A stretch of 14,994 bases of DNA from NCBI GenBank assembly GCA_049680295.1, contig JBAUHN010000045.1, positions 1 to 14,994 of the forward strand. The letters are read 5' to 3'. Each line of letters starts with the position of its first letter. Position 1 is the stretch's first letter. Under the pieces are notes generated by a model. It did no database searches, was not told the origin of the DNA, and was given only the letters and a program-made list of their open reading frames with translations. Origin of the DNA: JBAUHN01 sp049680295. GTDB lineage: Bacteria; Pseudomonadota; Alphaproteobacteria; Rhodobacterales; Rhodobacteraceae. Made by a program: the position numbers and the translations under genes. Below, one piece after another: positions 7,741-13,416 of this stretch.

Positions 7741-7949
7741 ATCTTACAAGTCCGAATGCCAAAGATGCGATAGAGTGGGCAAAATTTAATTGCAGAGGTT
7801 ACGACCATCACGATGCCCGCGATAACGGAAACGATCGTTGCTGTGCTGGACTCAAAGATCGCCAGACCGCTCGCATACGGCGCGGCCAGCAAGACAATTC
7901 CAAGTAAGAGGCGGAAGGCCCGGTCAATTGTGCCAAGATTCGTTGTCAT
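7737..7949 (-). CDS. DUF2892 (YgaP-like) small membrane protein
   Basis: 70 residues beginning MTTNLGTIDRAFRLLLG, the usual DUF2892 start, with two membrane helices (about 14-31 and 38-54) and the terminal motif FCPLYRIFGIRTC (Cys57 and Cys68). DUF2892 is the membrane part of rhodaneses such as YgaP and also occurs alone beside YeeE genes. I chose ATG 7949 because GGGAGA lies 7 bases upstream; an in-frame ATG at 7964 would add MGDSE but would overlap that ribosome-binding site. It is the first gene of the sulfide operon, with a candidate promoter just upstream at 7979-8024. No rhodanese domain is attached or adjacent, so sulfur transfer may fall to the DUF442 domain of the SQR fusion (inference). 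Confidence 0.87.
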   Translation of the reverse strand: MTTNLGTIDRAFRLLLGIVLLAAPYASGLAIFESSTATIVSVIAGIVMVVTSAIKFCPLYRIFGIRTCKI

Positions 7950-7978
7950 TTCACTGTCTCCCATTAAAAGCTATATAC

Positions 7979-8024
7979 GTTATAGAGCTTTGCGGGGTCG
8001 AACCTTGGTGACATTGTCACCAAG
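7979..8024 (-). promoter_or_regulatory. Candidate activator-dependent promoter of the sulfide operon with a 21-bp palindrome
   Basis: On the minus strand TATAAC (7984-7979) resembles a -10 box; 17 bases upstream of it there is no good -35. Instead a perfect palindrome fills the place: CTTGGTGAC and GTCACCAAG arms around a 3-base centre, 8004-8024. Its centre falls at about -42 from the predicted start near 7972, the position of class II Crp/Fnr-type activator sites. The Crp/Fnr-type gene ends 14 bases upstream. The GTGA core suits its RExxxR recognition helix, though the symmetry is centred on a base, unusual for that family. A T-run is absent after the palindrome, which speaks against a terminator. 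Confidence 0.55.
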
Positions 8025-8037
8025 TCAGAAAAGTCAT

Positions 8038-8709
8038 TTACGAATTATGGTCAGCCAGTTTCTTGAGCTGCGAGTGATCCAGCAGGTTCACGCTCCCACG
8101 GCCTTGCTCAATCCAACCGCGACGCTGGAATTCCTGCAGCTGTCGCGAAACGACTTCGCGGGCTGTGCCCAACTCCACCGAGAGCTTTTGGTGCGTTGTT
8201 TCGACCTTGTCCTGTCCCCTTGAAAGATCGAGCAGCTTGTCTGCCAGGCGGACGTCCAGCCGCTGGAACGCCACTTCGTCGATCATCAGAAACAGGTCTG
8301 TGATCCGTTTGGAAAAGGCGGCAAAGACGAAGTCGCGAAACGACTTTGACTGCGCGACAAGATCATCGAATACATCGCGGGGCACCGCTGCGGCCTGGAC
8401 GGCAGTTTCCGAAATGCCTTCTGCCGAGTAGTTTTCGTAAGCGAGAAGGCAGGCCGTTGTTAGAACACAGCTTTGGCCGGCCTGAATGCGATAGAGCACG
8501 ATTTCGTGGCCTGTATCAGATACCTGTTGTACTCTGACTGTTCCGACCAGAAGGAATAGCATGTTTTCGGGTGAATTCCCGGGCCCAAAGATCGTTACCC
8601 CTTTGGGAACCTCAATGATGGCACTTCGAGAGAGCAGAAGTTGCTTTATCGGAGGTTCCAGACGTGAAAGCCCCGGAAAGCGCTCCACCCATTCTTCCGC
8701 ATCGGTCAT
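8038..8709 (-). CDS. Crp/Fnr-family transcriptional regulator
   Basis: A 223-residue DNA-binding regulator. Residues about 15-130 form a cyclic-nucleotide-binding-type beta barrel (VPKGVTIFGPGNSPENMLFLLVGTVRV), then a long dimer helix, then a winged HTH (about 172-205) whose recognition helix reads TAREVVSRQLQEF. This helix has both the RExxxR pattern of CRP and the ExxSR pattern of FNR. There is no N-terminal FNR-type Fe-S cysteine cluster; two cysteines (Cys81 and Cys87, GQSCVLTTACLL) lie in the barrel. I chose ATG 8709, which overlaps the Rrf2 stop as ATGA and has GGGAGG upstream; the longer frame to 8877 would lie inside the Rrf2 gene with no typical domain. The ligand is unknown. Placement next to the palindrome at 8004-8024 suggests it activates the downstream sulfide operon (inference). 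Confidence 0.9.
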   Translation of the reverse strand: MTDAEEWVERFPGLSRLEPPIKQLLLSRSAIIEVPKGVTIFGPGNSPENMLFLLVGTVRVQQVSDTGHEIVLYRIQAGQSCVLTTACLLAYENYSAEGISETAVQAAAVPRDVFDDLVAQSKSFRDFVFAAFSKRITDLFLMIDEVAFQRLDVRLADKLLDLSRGQDKVETTHQKLSVELGTAREVVSRQLQEFQRRGWIEQGRGSVNLLDHSQLKKLADHNS

Positions 8710-9170
8710 TGAGCTGTCGTCGCCTCCCTCGGCATCTCCAGCGGTGCAATCCGTTCCATCAATTGGCCACGGTTTGACGCAATATGCGCTATTGTGAGAT
8801 CGTCCAGGACAGCCATGAAAGCCGCTGTAGCTTCCTGCATTTTCTTTGACAGGATACATATCCCCATCAGCGGGCAAGTGTTCTTTTCAGGGTTGAAACA
8901 CTCCACCACGTCAAGAGGGCCTTCAGTAATCCTCACCACATCGCCGACGACGATGTCTTCGGGTGGACGGGCAAGACGAAAGCCCCCCCCGCGCCCGCGA
9001 ACAGTCTCAAGGTAGCCAGCCCTGCCCAGCTCATGCACGATTTTCATGATGTGGGGGCGTGAAAGGTTATGGATTTTGGCCACATCATCAACGCGGACAA
9101 GATCAGGGGATTTCAGCGCTGCAAGCTGCAAAGAGCGCAAGGCGTAGTTGGTGTAACTGGTCAGTTTCAT
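8706..9170 (-). CDS. Rrf2-family Fe-S transcriptional regulator, NsrR-like
   Basis: A 154-residue winged-HTH regulator beginning MKLTSYTNYALRSLQLAAL, close to E. coli NsrR (MQLTSFTDYGLRAL). The HTH spans about 26-66 (VDDVAKIHNLSRPHIMKIVHELGRAGYL, then RGRGGGFRLA). Three cysteines that should hold a [4Fe-4S] or [2Fe-2S] cluster lie at 91, 99 and 105 (ECFNPEKNTCPLMGICILS); the first gap is longer than in E. coli NsrR (Cys91, 96, 102). Family members respond to NO, iron or redox state. It heads the minus-strand arm, overlaps the Crp/Fnr gene by four bases and faces a plus-strand arm across 107 bases containing an NsrR-like box, so it probably represses its own gene and the divergent one (inference). 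Confidence 0.92.
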   Translation of the reverse strand: MKLTSYTNYALRSLQLAALKSPDLVRVDDVAKIHNLSRPHIMKIVHELGRAGYLETVRGRGGGFRLARPPEDIVVGDVVRITEGPLDVVECFNPEKNTCPLMGICILSKKMQEATAAFMAVLDDLTIAHIASNRGQLMERIAPLEMPREATTAQ

Positions 9171-9194
9171 GATGCATCCTGTTGTCGCATTTTA

Positions 9195-9240
9195 AAGATA
9201 CATTCAAAGTATTGCTTTTGTAAACAGCTTAGACTATCAC
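9195..9240. promoter_or_regulatory. Divergent promoters overlapped by an NsrR-like operator
   Basis: A 23-base element at 9195-9217 begins AAGATACATT and ends GCTT; its left half matches the NsrR consensus arm AAGATGCATT/AAGATACATT with at most one change, its right half is weaker. It overlaps candidate promoters on both strands. Plus: TTGCTT (9212-9217), 17 bases, TATCAC (9235-9240), leading to the broken peroxiredoxin gene and probably the cyd arm. Minus: TTTACA (9224-9219), 18 bases, TATCTT (9200-9195), leading to the Rrf2 gene. Binding would block both. Box assignment rests on consensus recalled by eye. Confidence 0.55.
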
Positions 9241-9277
9241 GCCAGTAAACCACTATTTGAAATATAGGATAAACGTC

Positions 9278-9640
9278 ATGAGCCTTCGAATCGGTGATAC
9301 AGCCCCAGACTTCTCAGCGGATACGACGACTGGACCCATCCGGTTTCACGATTGGATTGGTAACGACTGGGCCTTCTTCTTCAGCCATCCAGCAGACTTT
9401 ACACCTGTGTGTACCACGGAGATGGGTCGCACATCGTAGTTGGCGGAACAGTTCGCTTCCCGCGGCGTGAAACCTATTGGCCTTTCGACAGACACAGTTA
9501 CAGAGCACGTGAAGTGGATCAATGATGTCAACGATACGCAAAACACGACATTGGGCTTTCCAATCGTCGCTGATGCGACGAAGGCTTTCCCGCAAGGTTT
9601 TGAGATCATCCGCCCGTATCTGCGCACAGTGAAACTCTGA
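9278..9640 (+). pseudogene. 1-Cys peroxiredoxin (Prx6-type), broken by an amber codon and an internal deletion
   Basis: The N-terminal part (MSLRIGDTAPDFSADTTTGP, then FFSHPADFTPVCTTEMG with peroxidatic Cys45) is a clear Prx6/AhpC-type 1-Cys peroxiredoxin. Codon 54 (9437-9439) is TAG; the frame then continues in phase with LAEQFASRGVKPIGLSTDTVTEHVKWINDVN, which aligns well. After FPIVADA the sequence jumps to TKAFPQGFEIIRPYLRTVKL, the usual C-terminus, so roughly 97 residues are missing (about 120 present, about 217 normal). The deletion is in frame. The join lies near an inverted repeat, CGTCGC and GCGACG around TGAT (9565-9580), and an 8-bp direct repeat GGCTTTCC (9554-9561, 9583-9590). The start has AGGA upstream. 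It was the first gene of the plus-strand arm and would have removed peroxides. Confidence 0.88.
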
Positions 9641-9669
9641 TCCCTTTTTCTGTAAAAACTGGAAGTACA

Positions 9670-10107
9670 ATGAAAAACCTTATCGCAATCACAGCGTTGA
9701 CCGTCTGTACCGCTTTCGCCGCTTTGGCTGAAAACACTCTCGGATCCCATTTTATTCTGAACTGGGATCTTGATGAGAACGGCGCTTTTTCCGTTGAAGA
9801 GATCACGGAGCGTCGTGAAATGGTTTTCAACATGTTCGATGATGACCAGAACGGCCTGCTGAATGCGGCAGAATATGTCATTTTTAATGAAACGCGTGCC
9901 GCTGACATGGAAAACAAAGCCAGGAGACACGGTAAAGGCGGACACCGCATGCAAGAAGGCCAGACCCTTGGATTCAATGGCACCGATGAAGTTGGCGAAG
10001 TCTCGATGGAAGAATTCATCGCCAGGTCTGCCGCTTGGGTCGCTCAGGTAGACCGCGATGGAGAAAATGCAATCACCGCTGCCGGTTTTGGTCCACAAGG
10101 CAATTAA
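9670..10107 (+). CDS. Secreted EF-hand calcium-binding protein
   Basis: 145 residues with a signal peptide (MKNLIAITALTVCTAFAALA, likely cleaved after ALA at residue 20). Two complete EF-hand loops are visible, DLDENGAFSVEE at 33-44 and DDDQNGLLNAAE at 57-68. A third loop near 104-115 (GTDEVGEVSMEE) and a fourth near 128 (DRDGENAITAAG) are degenerate. It is expected to be a periplasmic calcium-binding or calcium-sensing protein; no catalytic domain is present. GGAAG precedes the ATG. It begins 29 bases after the peroxiredoxin remnant with no promoter of its own that I can see, and is followed by a hairpin and cydA. Its role beside a bd oxidase is unknown. Confidence 0.88.
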   Translation: MKNLIAITALTVCTAFAALAENTLGSHFILNWDLDENGAFSVEEITERREMVFNMFDDDQNGLLNAAEYVIFNETRAADMENKARRHGKGGHRMQEGQTLGFNGTDEVGEVSMEEFIARSAAWVAQVDRDGENAITAAGFGPQGN

Positions 10108-10111
10108 CAGT

Positions 10112-10140
10112 CCCTAGCGGTGCCCTGGAGCCGTCTAGGG
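10112..10140 (+). terminator. Hairpin between EF-hand gene and cydA, possible terminator or attenuator
   Basis: CCCTAGCGG (10112-10120) pairs with CCG plus CTAGGG (10131-10140), with one bulged T, around a 10-base loop. It starts 4 bases after the EF-hand stop. Only a short T-run (TTT) follows, several bases later, so termination would be partial at best; RNA processing or attenuation before cydA is equally possible. Confidence 0.4.
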
Positions 10141-10168
10141 TGCCGCTTTAGCAATAGAGGCAAACACC

Positions 10169-11578
10169 ATGTTTGACGGTATGACCGCAGAAACACTCGC
10201 TCGGATGCAGTTTGCATTCACAGTGTCGTTTCACATCATCTTTCCAGCTTTCTCGATCGGAGTGGCCAGCTATCTGGCTGTTCTGAACGGCCTTTGGTTA
10301 CGGACAAGGGACGAAACCTATCTGACCTTGTTCAACTACTGGAAGAAAATATTTGCCGTTGCTTTTGGCATGGGCGTCGTGTCGGGCATTGTGATGTCCT
10401 ACCAGTTCGGCACCAATTGGTCTGTCTTTTCAGACAAAACAGGACCGGTTTTAGGCCCCCTCATGGCTTACGAAGTGCTCTCCGCCTTCTTCCTTGAGGC
10501 AGGGTTTCTCGGGATCATGTTGTTCGGGCGCGAACGGGTTGGTGACAAATTGCACATGTTCGCGACGGCGATGGTCGCTTTTGGCACGCTGATGTCTGCC
10601 ACGTGGATTTTATCCGTCAACTCCTGGATGCAAACGCCTGCTGGATACAGCATCAACGAATTGGGACAATTTGTGCCAGAAGATTGGTGGCAGATTGTCT
10701 TTAACCCGTCCTTCCCATATCGGTTGGTTCACATGGTCTTGGCTGCTTATCTAACCACGGCCCTTGTTGTGGGCGGTGTCGGAAGTCTGCACTTGTTGCG
10801 CAACCGCGAGGATGAGCCCGCGCGCCGCATGTTTTCAATGGCGATGTGGATGTTGATCGTCGTGGCACCGTTGCAAATCCTTGCGGGCGACTTTCACGGG
10901 ATCAACACACTGGAGCACCAGCCAGCCAAGGTGATGGCCATGGAGGGGCACTATGACAGCCATCCCGATGGCGCTCCGCTAATTCTGTTTGGCATCCCTA
11001 ATCCAGAAGAAAAGCGGATCGAATACGCGATCCAAATTCCATACCTTTCCAGCCTCATCCTGAAACACCACTGGGACGCCCCTTTGAACGGTCTGGATAC
11101 CATTCCTGACGATGAGGAGCCGCCGGTTGCGATTGTATTCTGGAGTTTCCGCGTGATGGTGGGGCTCGGGTTTACCATGCTTGGTCTTGGCGCTTGGAGT
11201 TTGCTGCGGCGTATTCGCGGGCGGCTTTATGAGGATCGTTGGCTACAACGTGCTGCAATCGTGATGGGACCAATGGGCTTTGTGGCGGTGCTGGCGGGCT
11301 GGATTACAACCGAGGTGGGGCGTCAGCCGTTCACCGTGTATGGTCTGCTGCGCACCAGCGATAGTCTGGCCCCTGTTGCCGCACCAGCGGTGGCCGCGTC
11401 CCTACTTGCTTTCATTGTAGTTTATTTCTTCGTCTTTGGCGCGGGCACTTTCTATTTGCTGCGCATGATGAACAAGCCAGCCGGAACCGTACATCTTGGT
11501 TTCAAAGAGGGTCCGATCCGGACAGCGGGCACCACGCCCATCATGCAAACCGATCCCGATGCAATTCCAGGCGAATAA
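10169..11578 (+). CDS. cydA: Cytochrome bd quinol oxidase subunit I, short-Q-loop (CIO) type
   Basis: 469 residues, inner membrane, about nine helices. Haem ligands can be placed against E. coli CydA: His22 (SFHIIFPAFSIG, haem b595), His188 (RLVHMVLAAYLT, b558) and Met330 (FWSFRVMVGLGF, b558). Glu102 and Glu110 match the conserved acidic residues of the haem b595/d site. The quinol-binding Q-loop has Lys254 and Glu259 (HQPAKVMAMEG) but lacks the E. coli C-terminal Q-loop insertion, which makes it the shorter cyanide-insensitive-oxidase type. GRQPF at 384-388 stands where E. coli has GRQPW. It oxidises quinol and reduces oxygen to water. GAGG precedes ATG 10169. cydB follows after 11 bases. 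Such oxidases tolerate sulfide and NO, which fits the SQR operon nearby. Confidence 0.97.
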   Translation: MFDGMTAETLARMQFAFTVSFHIIFPAFSIGVASYLAVLNGLWLRTRDETYLTLFNYWKKIFAVAFGMGVVSGIVMSYQFGTNWSVFSDKTGPVLGPLMAYEVLSAFFLEAGFLGIMLFGRERVGDKLHMFATAMVAFGTLMSATWILSVNSWMQTPAGYSINELGQFVPEDWWQIVFNPSFPYRLVHMVLAAYLTTALVVGGVGSLHLLRNREDEPARRMFSMAMWMLIVVAPLQILAGDFHGINTLEHQPAKVMAMEGHYDSHPDGAPLILFGIPNPEEKRIEYAIQIPYLSSLILKHHWDAPLNGLDTIPDDEEPPVAIVFWSFRVMVGLGFTMLGLGAWSLLRRIRGRLYEDRWLQRAAIVMGPMGFVAVLAGWITTEVGRQPFTVYGLLRTSDSLAPVAAPAVAASLLAFIVVYFFVFGAGTFYLLRMMNKPAGTVHLGFKEGPIRTAGTTPIMQTDPDAIPGE

Positions 11579-11589
11579 GGAGCCTTCCA

Positions 11590-12591
11590 ATGTTTGAACT
11601 TTCCTTTATCTGGGCCGGGATTATCGCTTTTGCCGTCCTGACCTACGTGATCCTTGACGGCTTTGATCTGGGCGTCGGCATCCTTTTTCCCCTCGCGGAC
11701 GGCGAGCGGGAAAAGGCAACGATGATGAATTCCATCGCGCCTATCTGGGACGGGAATGAAACGTGGCTGGTGTTGGGCGGCGGCGGTTTATTCGCTGTTT
11801 TCCCACTGGCCTATGCGGTGATCATGCCTGCGCTCTACATGCCGATCATTCTCATGCTGCTGGCATTGATCTTTCGCGGTGTCGCATTTGAATACCGCTG
11901 GCGGACGGAGCGATGGAAACTGGTATGGGACGTCGCTTTCTTCGGCGGCTCCATTGTTGCGGCGTTCATGCAAGGGATTGCACTAGGTGCCTTGGTGCAG
12001 GGGATCGAAGTCGCTGACCGGGCCTATGCTGGCGGTTGGTGGGATTGGTTGAGCGTGTTCTCTGTGCTAACCGGCTTAGCCGTTGTCGTTGGATATGCTT
12101 TGCTGGGTGCTACGTGGATTATTATGAAGACCGAAGGCAGCCTGCAGCGTCAGATGCAAAACTATGCATGGTGGCTTGGGGCGGGGACACTTGGCGCGAT
12201 CGGGATCGTCAGTATTCTGACCCCGTTCCAGGATCCGGAATACTTCAAGCGCTGGCTCAATTTGCCGGGCAGTATCTTTACCGTGTTGATGCCAGGCGCA
12301 GTATTGGCCGCTGCATGGGCACTCTTCACAGGATTGAACGCAGGCAAGGACAACCAGCCATTCCTGGCCGCAATCAGCATCTTTGTGCTGTGCTTCATCG
12401 GCATCGGGATCAGTTTTTATCCCAATATCGTTCCGCCCAGCCTCACGATTTTGGAAGCGGCAGCACCTGACAAAAGTCTGCGATTTGCGCTGGTGGGCAC
12501 CGTCGTTTTGGTCCCGATGATCCTAGCCTACACGGCCTACGCCTATTGGGTTTTCCGTGGAAAAATAGATCCGGCTGAGGGGTATCACTGA
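11590..12591 (+). CDS. cydB: Cytochrome bd quinol oxidase subunit II
   Basis: 333 residues with about eight or nine membrane helices. Family motifs are DGFDLGVGIL at 23-32 and PIWDGNETWLVLGGGGLFAVFP at about 51-72, with conserved Trp53, Asp54 and Asn56. It forms the heterodimer with CydA and holds no haem in most bd oxidases. The Shine-Dalgarno AAGGAG overlaps the TAA stop of cydA (TAAGGAG), giving tight coupling; the TGA stop shares its A with the ATG of the DUF2474 gene. Length is that of the CIO subgroup (E. coli CydB is 379). No cydDC assembly transporter is in the window. Confidence 0.97.
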   Translation: MFELSFIWAGIIAFAVLTYVILDGFDLGVGILFPLADGEREKATMMNSIAPIWDGNETWLVLGGGGLFAVFPLAYAVIMPALYMPIILMLLALIFRGVAFEYRWRTERWKLVWDVAFFGGSIVAAFMQGIALGALVQGIEVADRAYAGGWWDWLSVFSVLTGLAVVVGYALLGATWIIMKTEGSLQRQMQNYAWWLGAGTLGAIGIVSILTPFQDPEYFKRWLNLPGSIFTVLMPGAVLAAAWALFTGLNAGKDNQPFLAAISIFVLCFIGIGISFYPNIVPPSLTILEAAAPDKSLRFALVGTVVLVPMILAYTAYAYWVFRGKIDPAEGYH

Positions 12592-12701
12592 TGAATATCT
12601 CAACGTTTCGCCGGATCGGTTGGTTTGTCGCGCTGTGGGTCATGAGTGTGCTTGCTCTCGGCATCGTTGCTTACGCGATACGCCTTGCAATCACCCCTTA
12701 A
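12591..12701 (+). CDS. DUF2474 small bd-oxidase-associated membrane protein (CioZ-like)
   Basis: A 36-residue peptide, MNISTFRRIGWFVALWVMSVLALGI then VAYAIRLAITP. One membrane helix follows a short basic N-terminus; RIGWFVALW then SVLALG is the DUF2474 pattern. Small single-helix subunits (CydX in E. coli, CioZ beside cioAB) stabilise the haem groups of bd oxidases. The ATG overlaps the cydB stop by one base (TGATG), typical of translational coupling. Family assignment is by eye; the reading frame, position and hydrophobicity are clear. Confidence 0.85.
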   Translation: MNISTFRRIGWFVALWVMSVLALGIVAYAIRLAITP

Positions 12702-12704
12702 AGT

Positions 12705-12727
12705 CCCCACGCGATATCGGCGTGAGG
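12705..12727 (+). other. Hairpin between DUF2474 and DsrE genes
   Basis: CCCCACGC (12705-12712) and GCGTGAGG (12720-12727) pair with one mismatch around a 7-base loop. No T-run follows, so this is not a standard terminator; it may be an RNA-processing or stabilising structure. The 73-base gap shows no convincing promoter. Confidence 0.35.
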
Positions 12728-12774
12728 TGCTGCGCCGTTTCGGGAACTCACAATGCATCAAAAGGCGAATCCAA

Positions 12775-13215
12775 ATGCGTATTTTCAGACTTCTGACTGC
12801 CTCCGCTCTTGCACTCGGTCTTGCGACGACTGCCCAAGCAGAAGACCCAAACAGATTAATCACCATTCTGACAAGCCCTGAGCCACAAACCCAGCTTATG
12901 GCAATGGTTCTGACCATGAACGTCATTACGGCAGGGGCTGAGGCAGAGGTCCTCTTGTGTGGTCCAGCCGGTGACATCGCACTCCGTGATGCGCCTACTT
13001 CCGCGACTGCAGGCCAGCCACCAAGAGATGCAAGCCCGCAAGACTTGATGCAAATGATGATGGCTCAAATGGATATCAAAGTGCAGGTCTGTGCGATCTA
13101 TTTGCCAGGCAAAGTAGCAAAAGCGTCGGTCTTGATTGACGGTGTAACGGCCGCTGCGCCCGATGCGATGGGTGCCGCGATCATCGCCCCCAATACATCG
13201 GTAATGGGCTTCTAA
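12775..13215 (+). CDS. Secreted DsrE-family protein
   Basis: 146 residues from ATG 12775, chosen because MRIFRLLTASALALGLATTAQA is a clean signal peptide (cleavage near residue 22) and AAGGCG lies upstream; the frame is open back to 12646 but that part overlaps the DUF2474 gene. The mature part is DsrE-like: LITILTSPEPQTQLMAMVLTMN, AEAEVLLCGPAGDIAL with Cys62, KVQVCAIYLPG with Cys106, and the ending APNTSVMGF. DsrE-family proteins carry sulfane sulfur on a conserved Cys or act as structural partners. Cys106 sits at the position usual for this periplasmic subgroup. It is the last gene of the cyd arm, tying that arm to sulfur chemistry. A periplasmic persulfide carrier or sensor is inference. 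Confidence 0.88.
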   Translation: MRIFRLLTASALALGLATTAQAEDPNRLITILTSPEPQTQLMAMVLTMNVITAGAEAEVLLCGPAGDIALRDAPTSATAGQPPRDASPQDLMQMMMAQMDIKVQVCAIYLPGKVAKASVLIDGVTAAAPDAMGAAIIAPNTSVMGF

Positions 13216-13225
13216 GGACCTATTC

Positions 13226-13254
13226 CGCCTTCGCACCCAACGGGTGCGCAGGCG
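13226..13254 (+). terminator. Hairpin terminator after the DsrE gene
   Basis: A strong stem: CGCACCC (13232-13238) and GGGTGCG (13242-13248) with a 3-base loop, extended past one mismatch by CGCCT with AGGCG-type pairing (13226-13230 with 13250-13254). It begins 11 bases after the stop codon. The following T-run is short (CTTTA), so efficiency is uncertain, but position and stability fit the end of the cyd-dsrE transcript. Confidence 0.55.
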
Positions 13255-13321
13255 CTTTACTCAGAATTGACGACTTGGATGAGTGTTTGGGTTGCCTCAT
13301 TGTCGCACCACATGTCGCTAT

Positions 13322-13386
13322 AGGAGGTGTCATTGACGCATCTCAATCCACTGAACTCTAAAGACGCCATATTGGCACTGCATTGA
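13322..13386 (+). other. Orphan strong Shine-Dalgarno with a possible 17-codon leader ORF
   Basis: AGGAGGTG at 13322-13329 is a near-perfect anti-16S match, yet no ATG or GTG follows at proper distance. A TTG at 13333 (5 bases past AGGAGG) would open MTHLNPLNSKDAILALH, ending in TGA at 13384-13386, 30 bases before the next gene's ATG. TTGACG (13333-13338), 18 bases, TCTAAA could instead be a weak promoter for that gene. Either reading is tentative. Confidence 0.25.
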
Positions 13387-13416
13387 TGCAGACCGAGAAT
13401 AATCGTGGAGACTCAG

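Noticed and set aside
8004..8024. Palindrome as a terminator of the Crp/Fnr gene
   Set aside because: The stem is suitable but no T-run follows on the minus strand, and the spacing to the -10 box favours an operator. A minor terminator effect cannot be excluded.
8710..8877. N-terminal extension of the Crp/Fnr frame (56 residues)
   Set aside because: It lies wholly inside the Rrf2 gene, resembles no Crp-family N-terminus, and ATG 8709 has both a ribosome-binding site and ATGA overlap.
476..9439. Two genes with in-frame TAG (codon 88 of the transposase, codon 54 of the peroxiredoxin) suggesting amber recoding or suppression
   Set aside because: TAG is the ordinary terminator of several intact genes here (SulP, DUF6691, the His/Met-rich protein and the gene ending at 13998), and both TAG-bearing genes carry a second lesion, so plain pseudogenes explain it.
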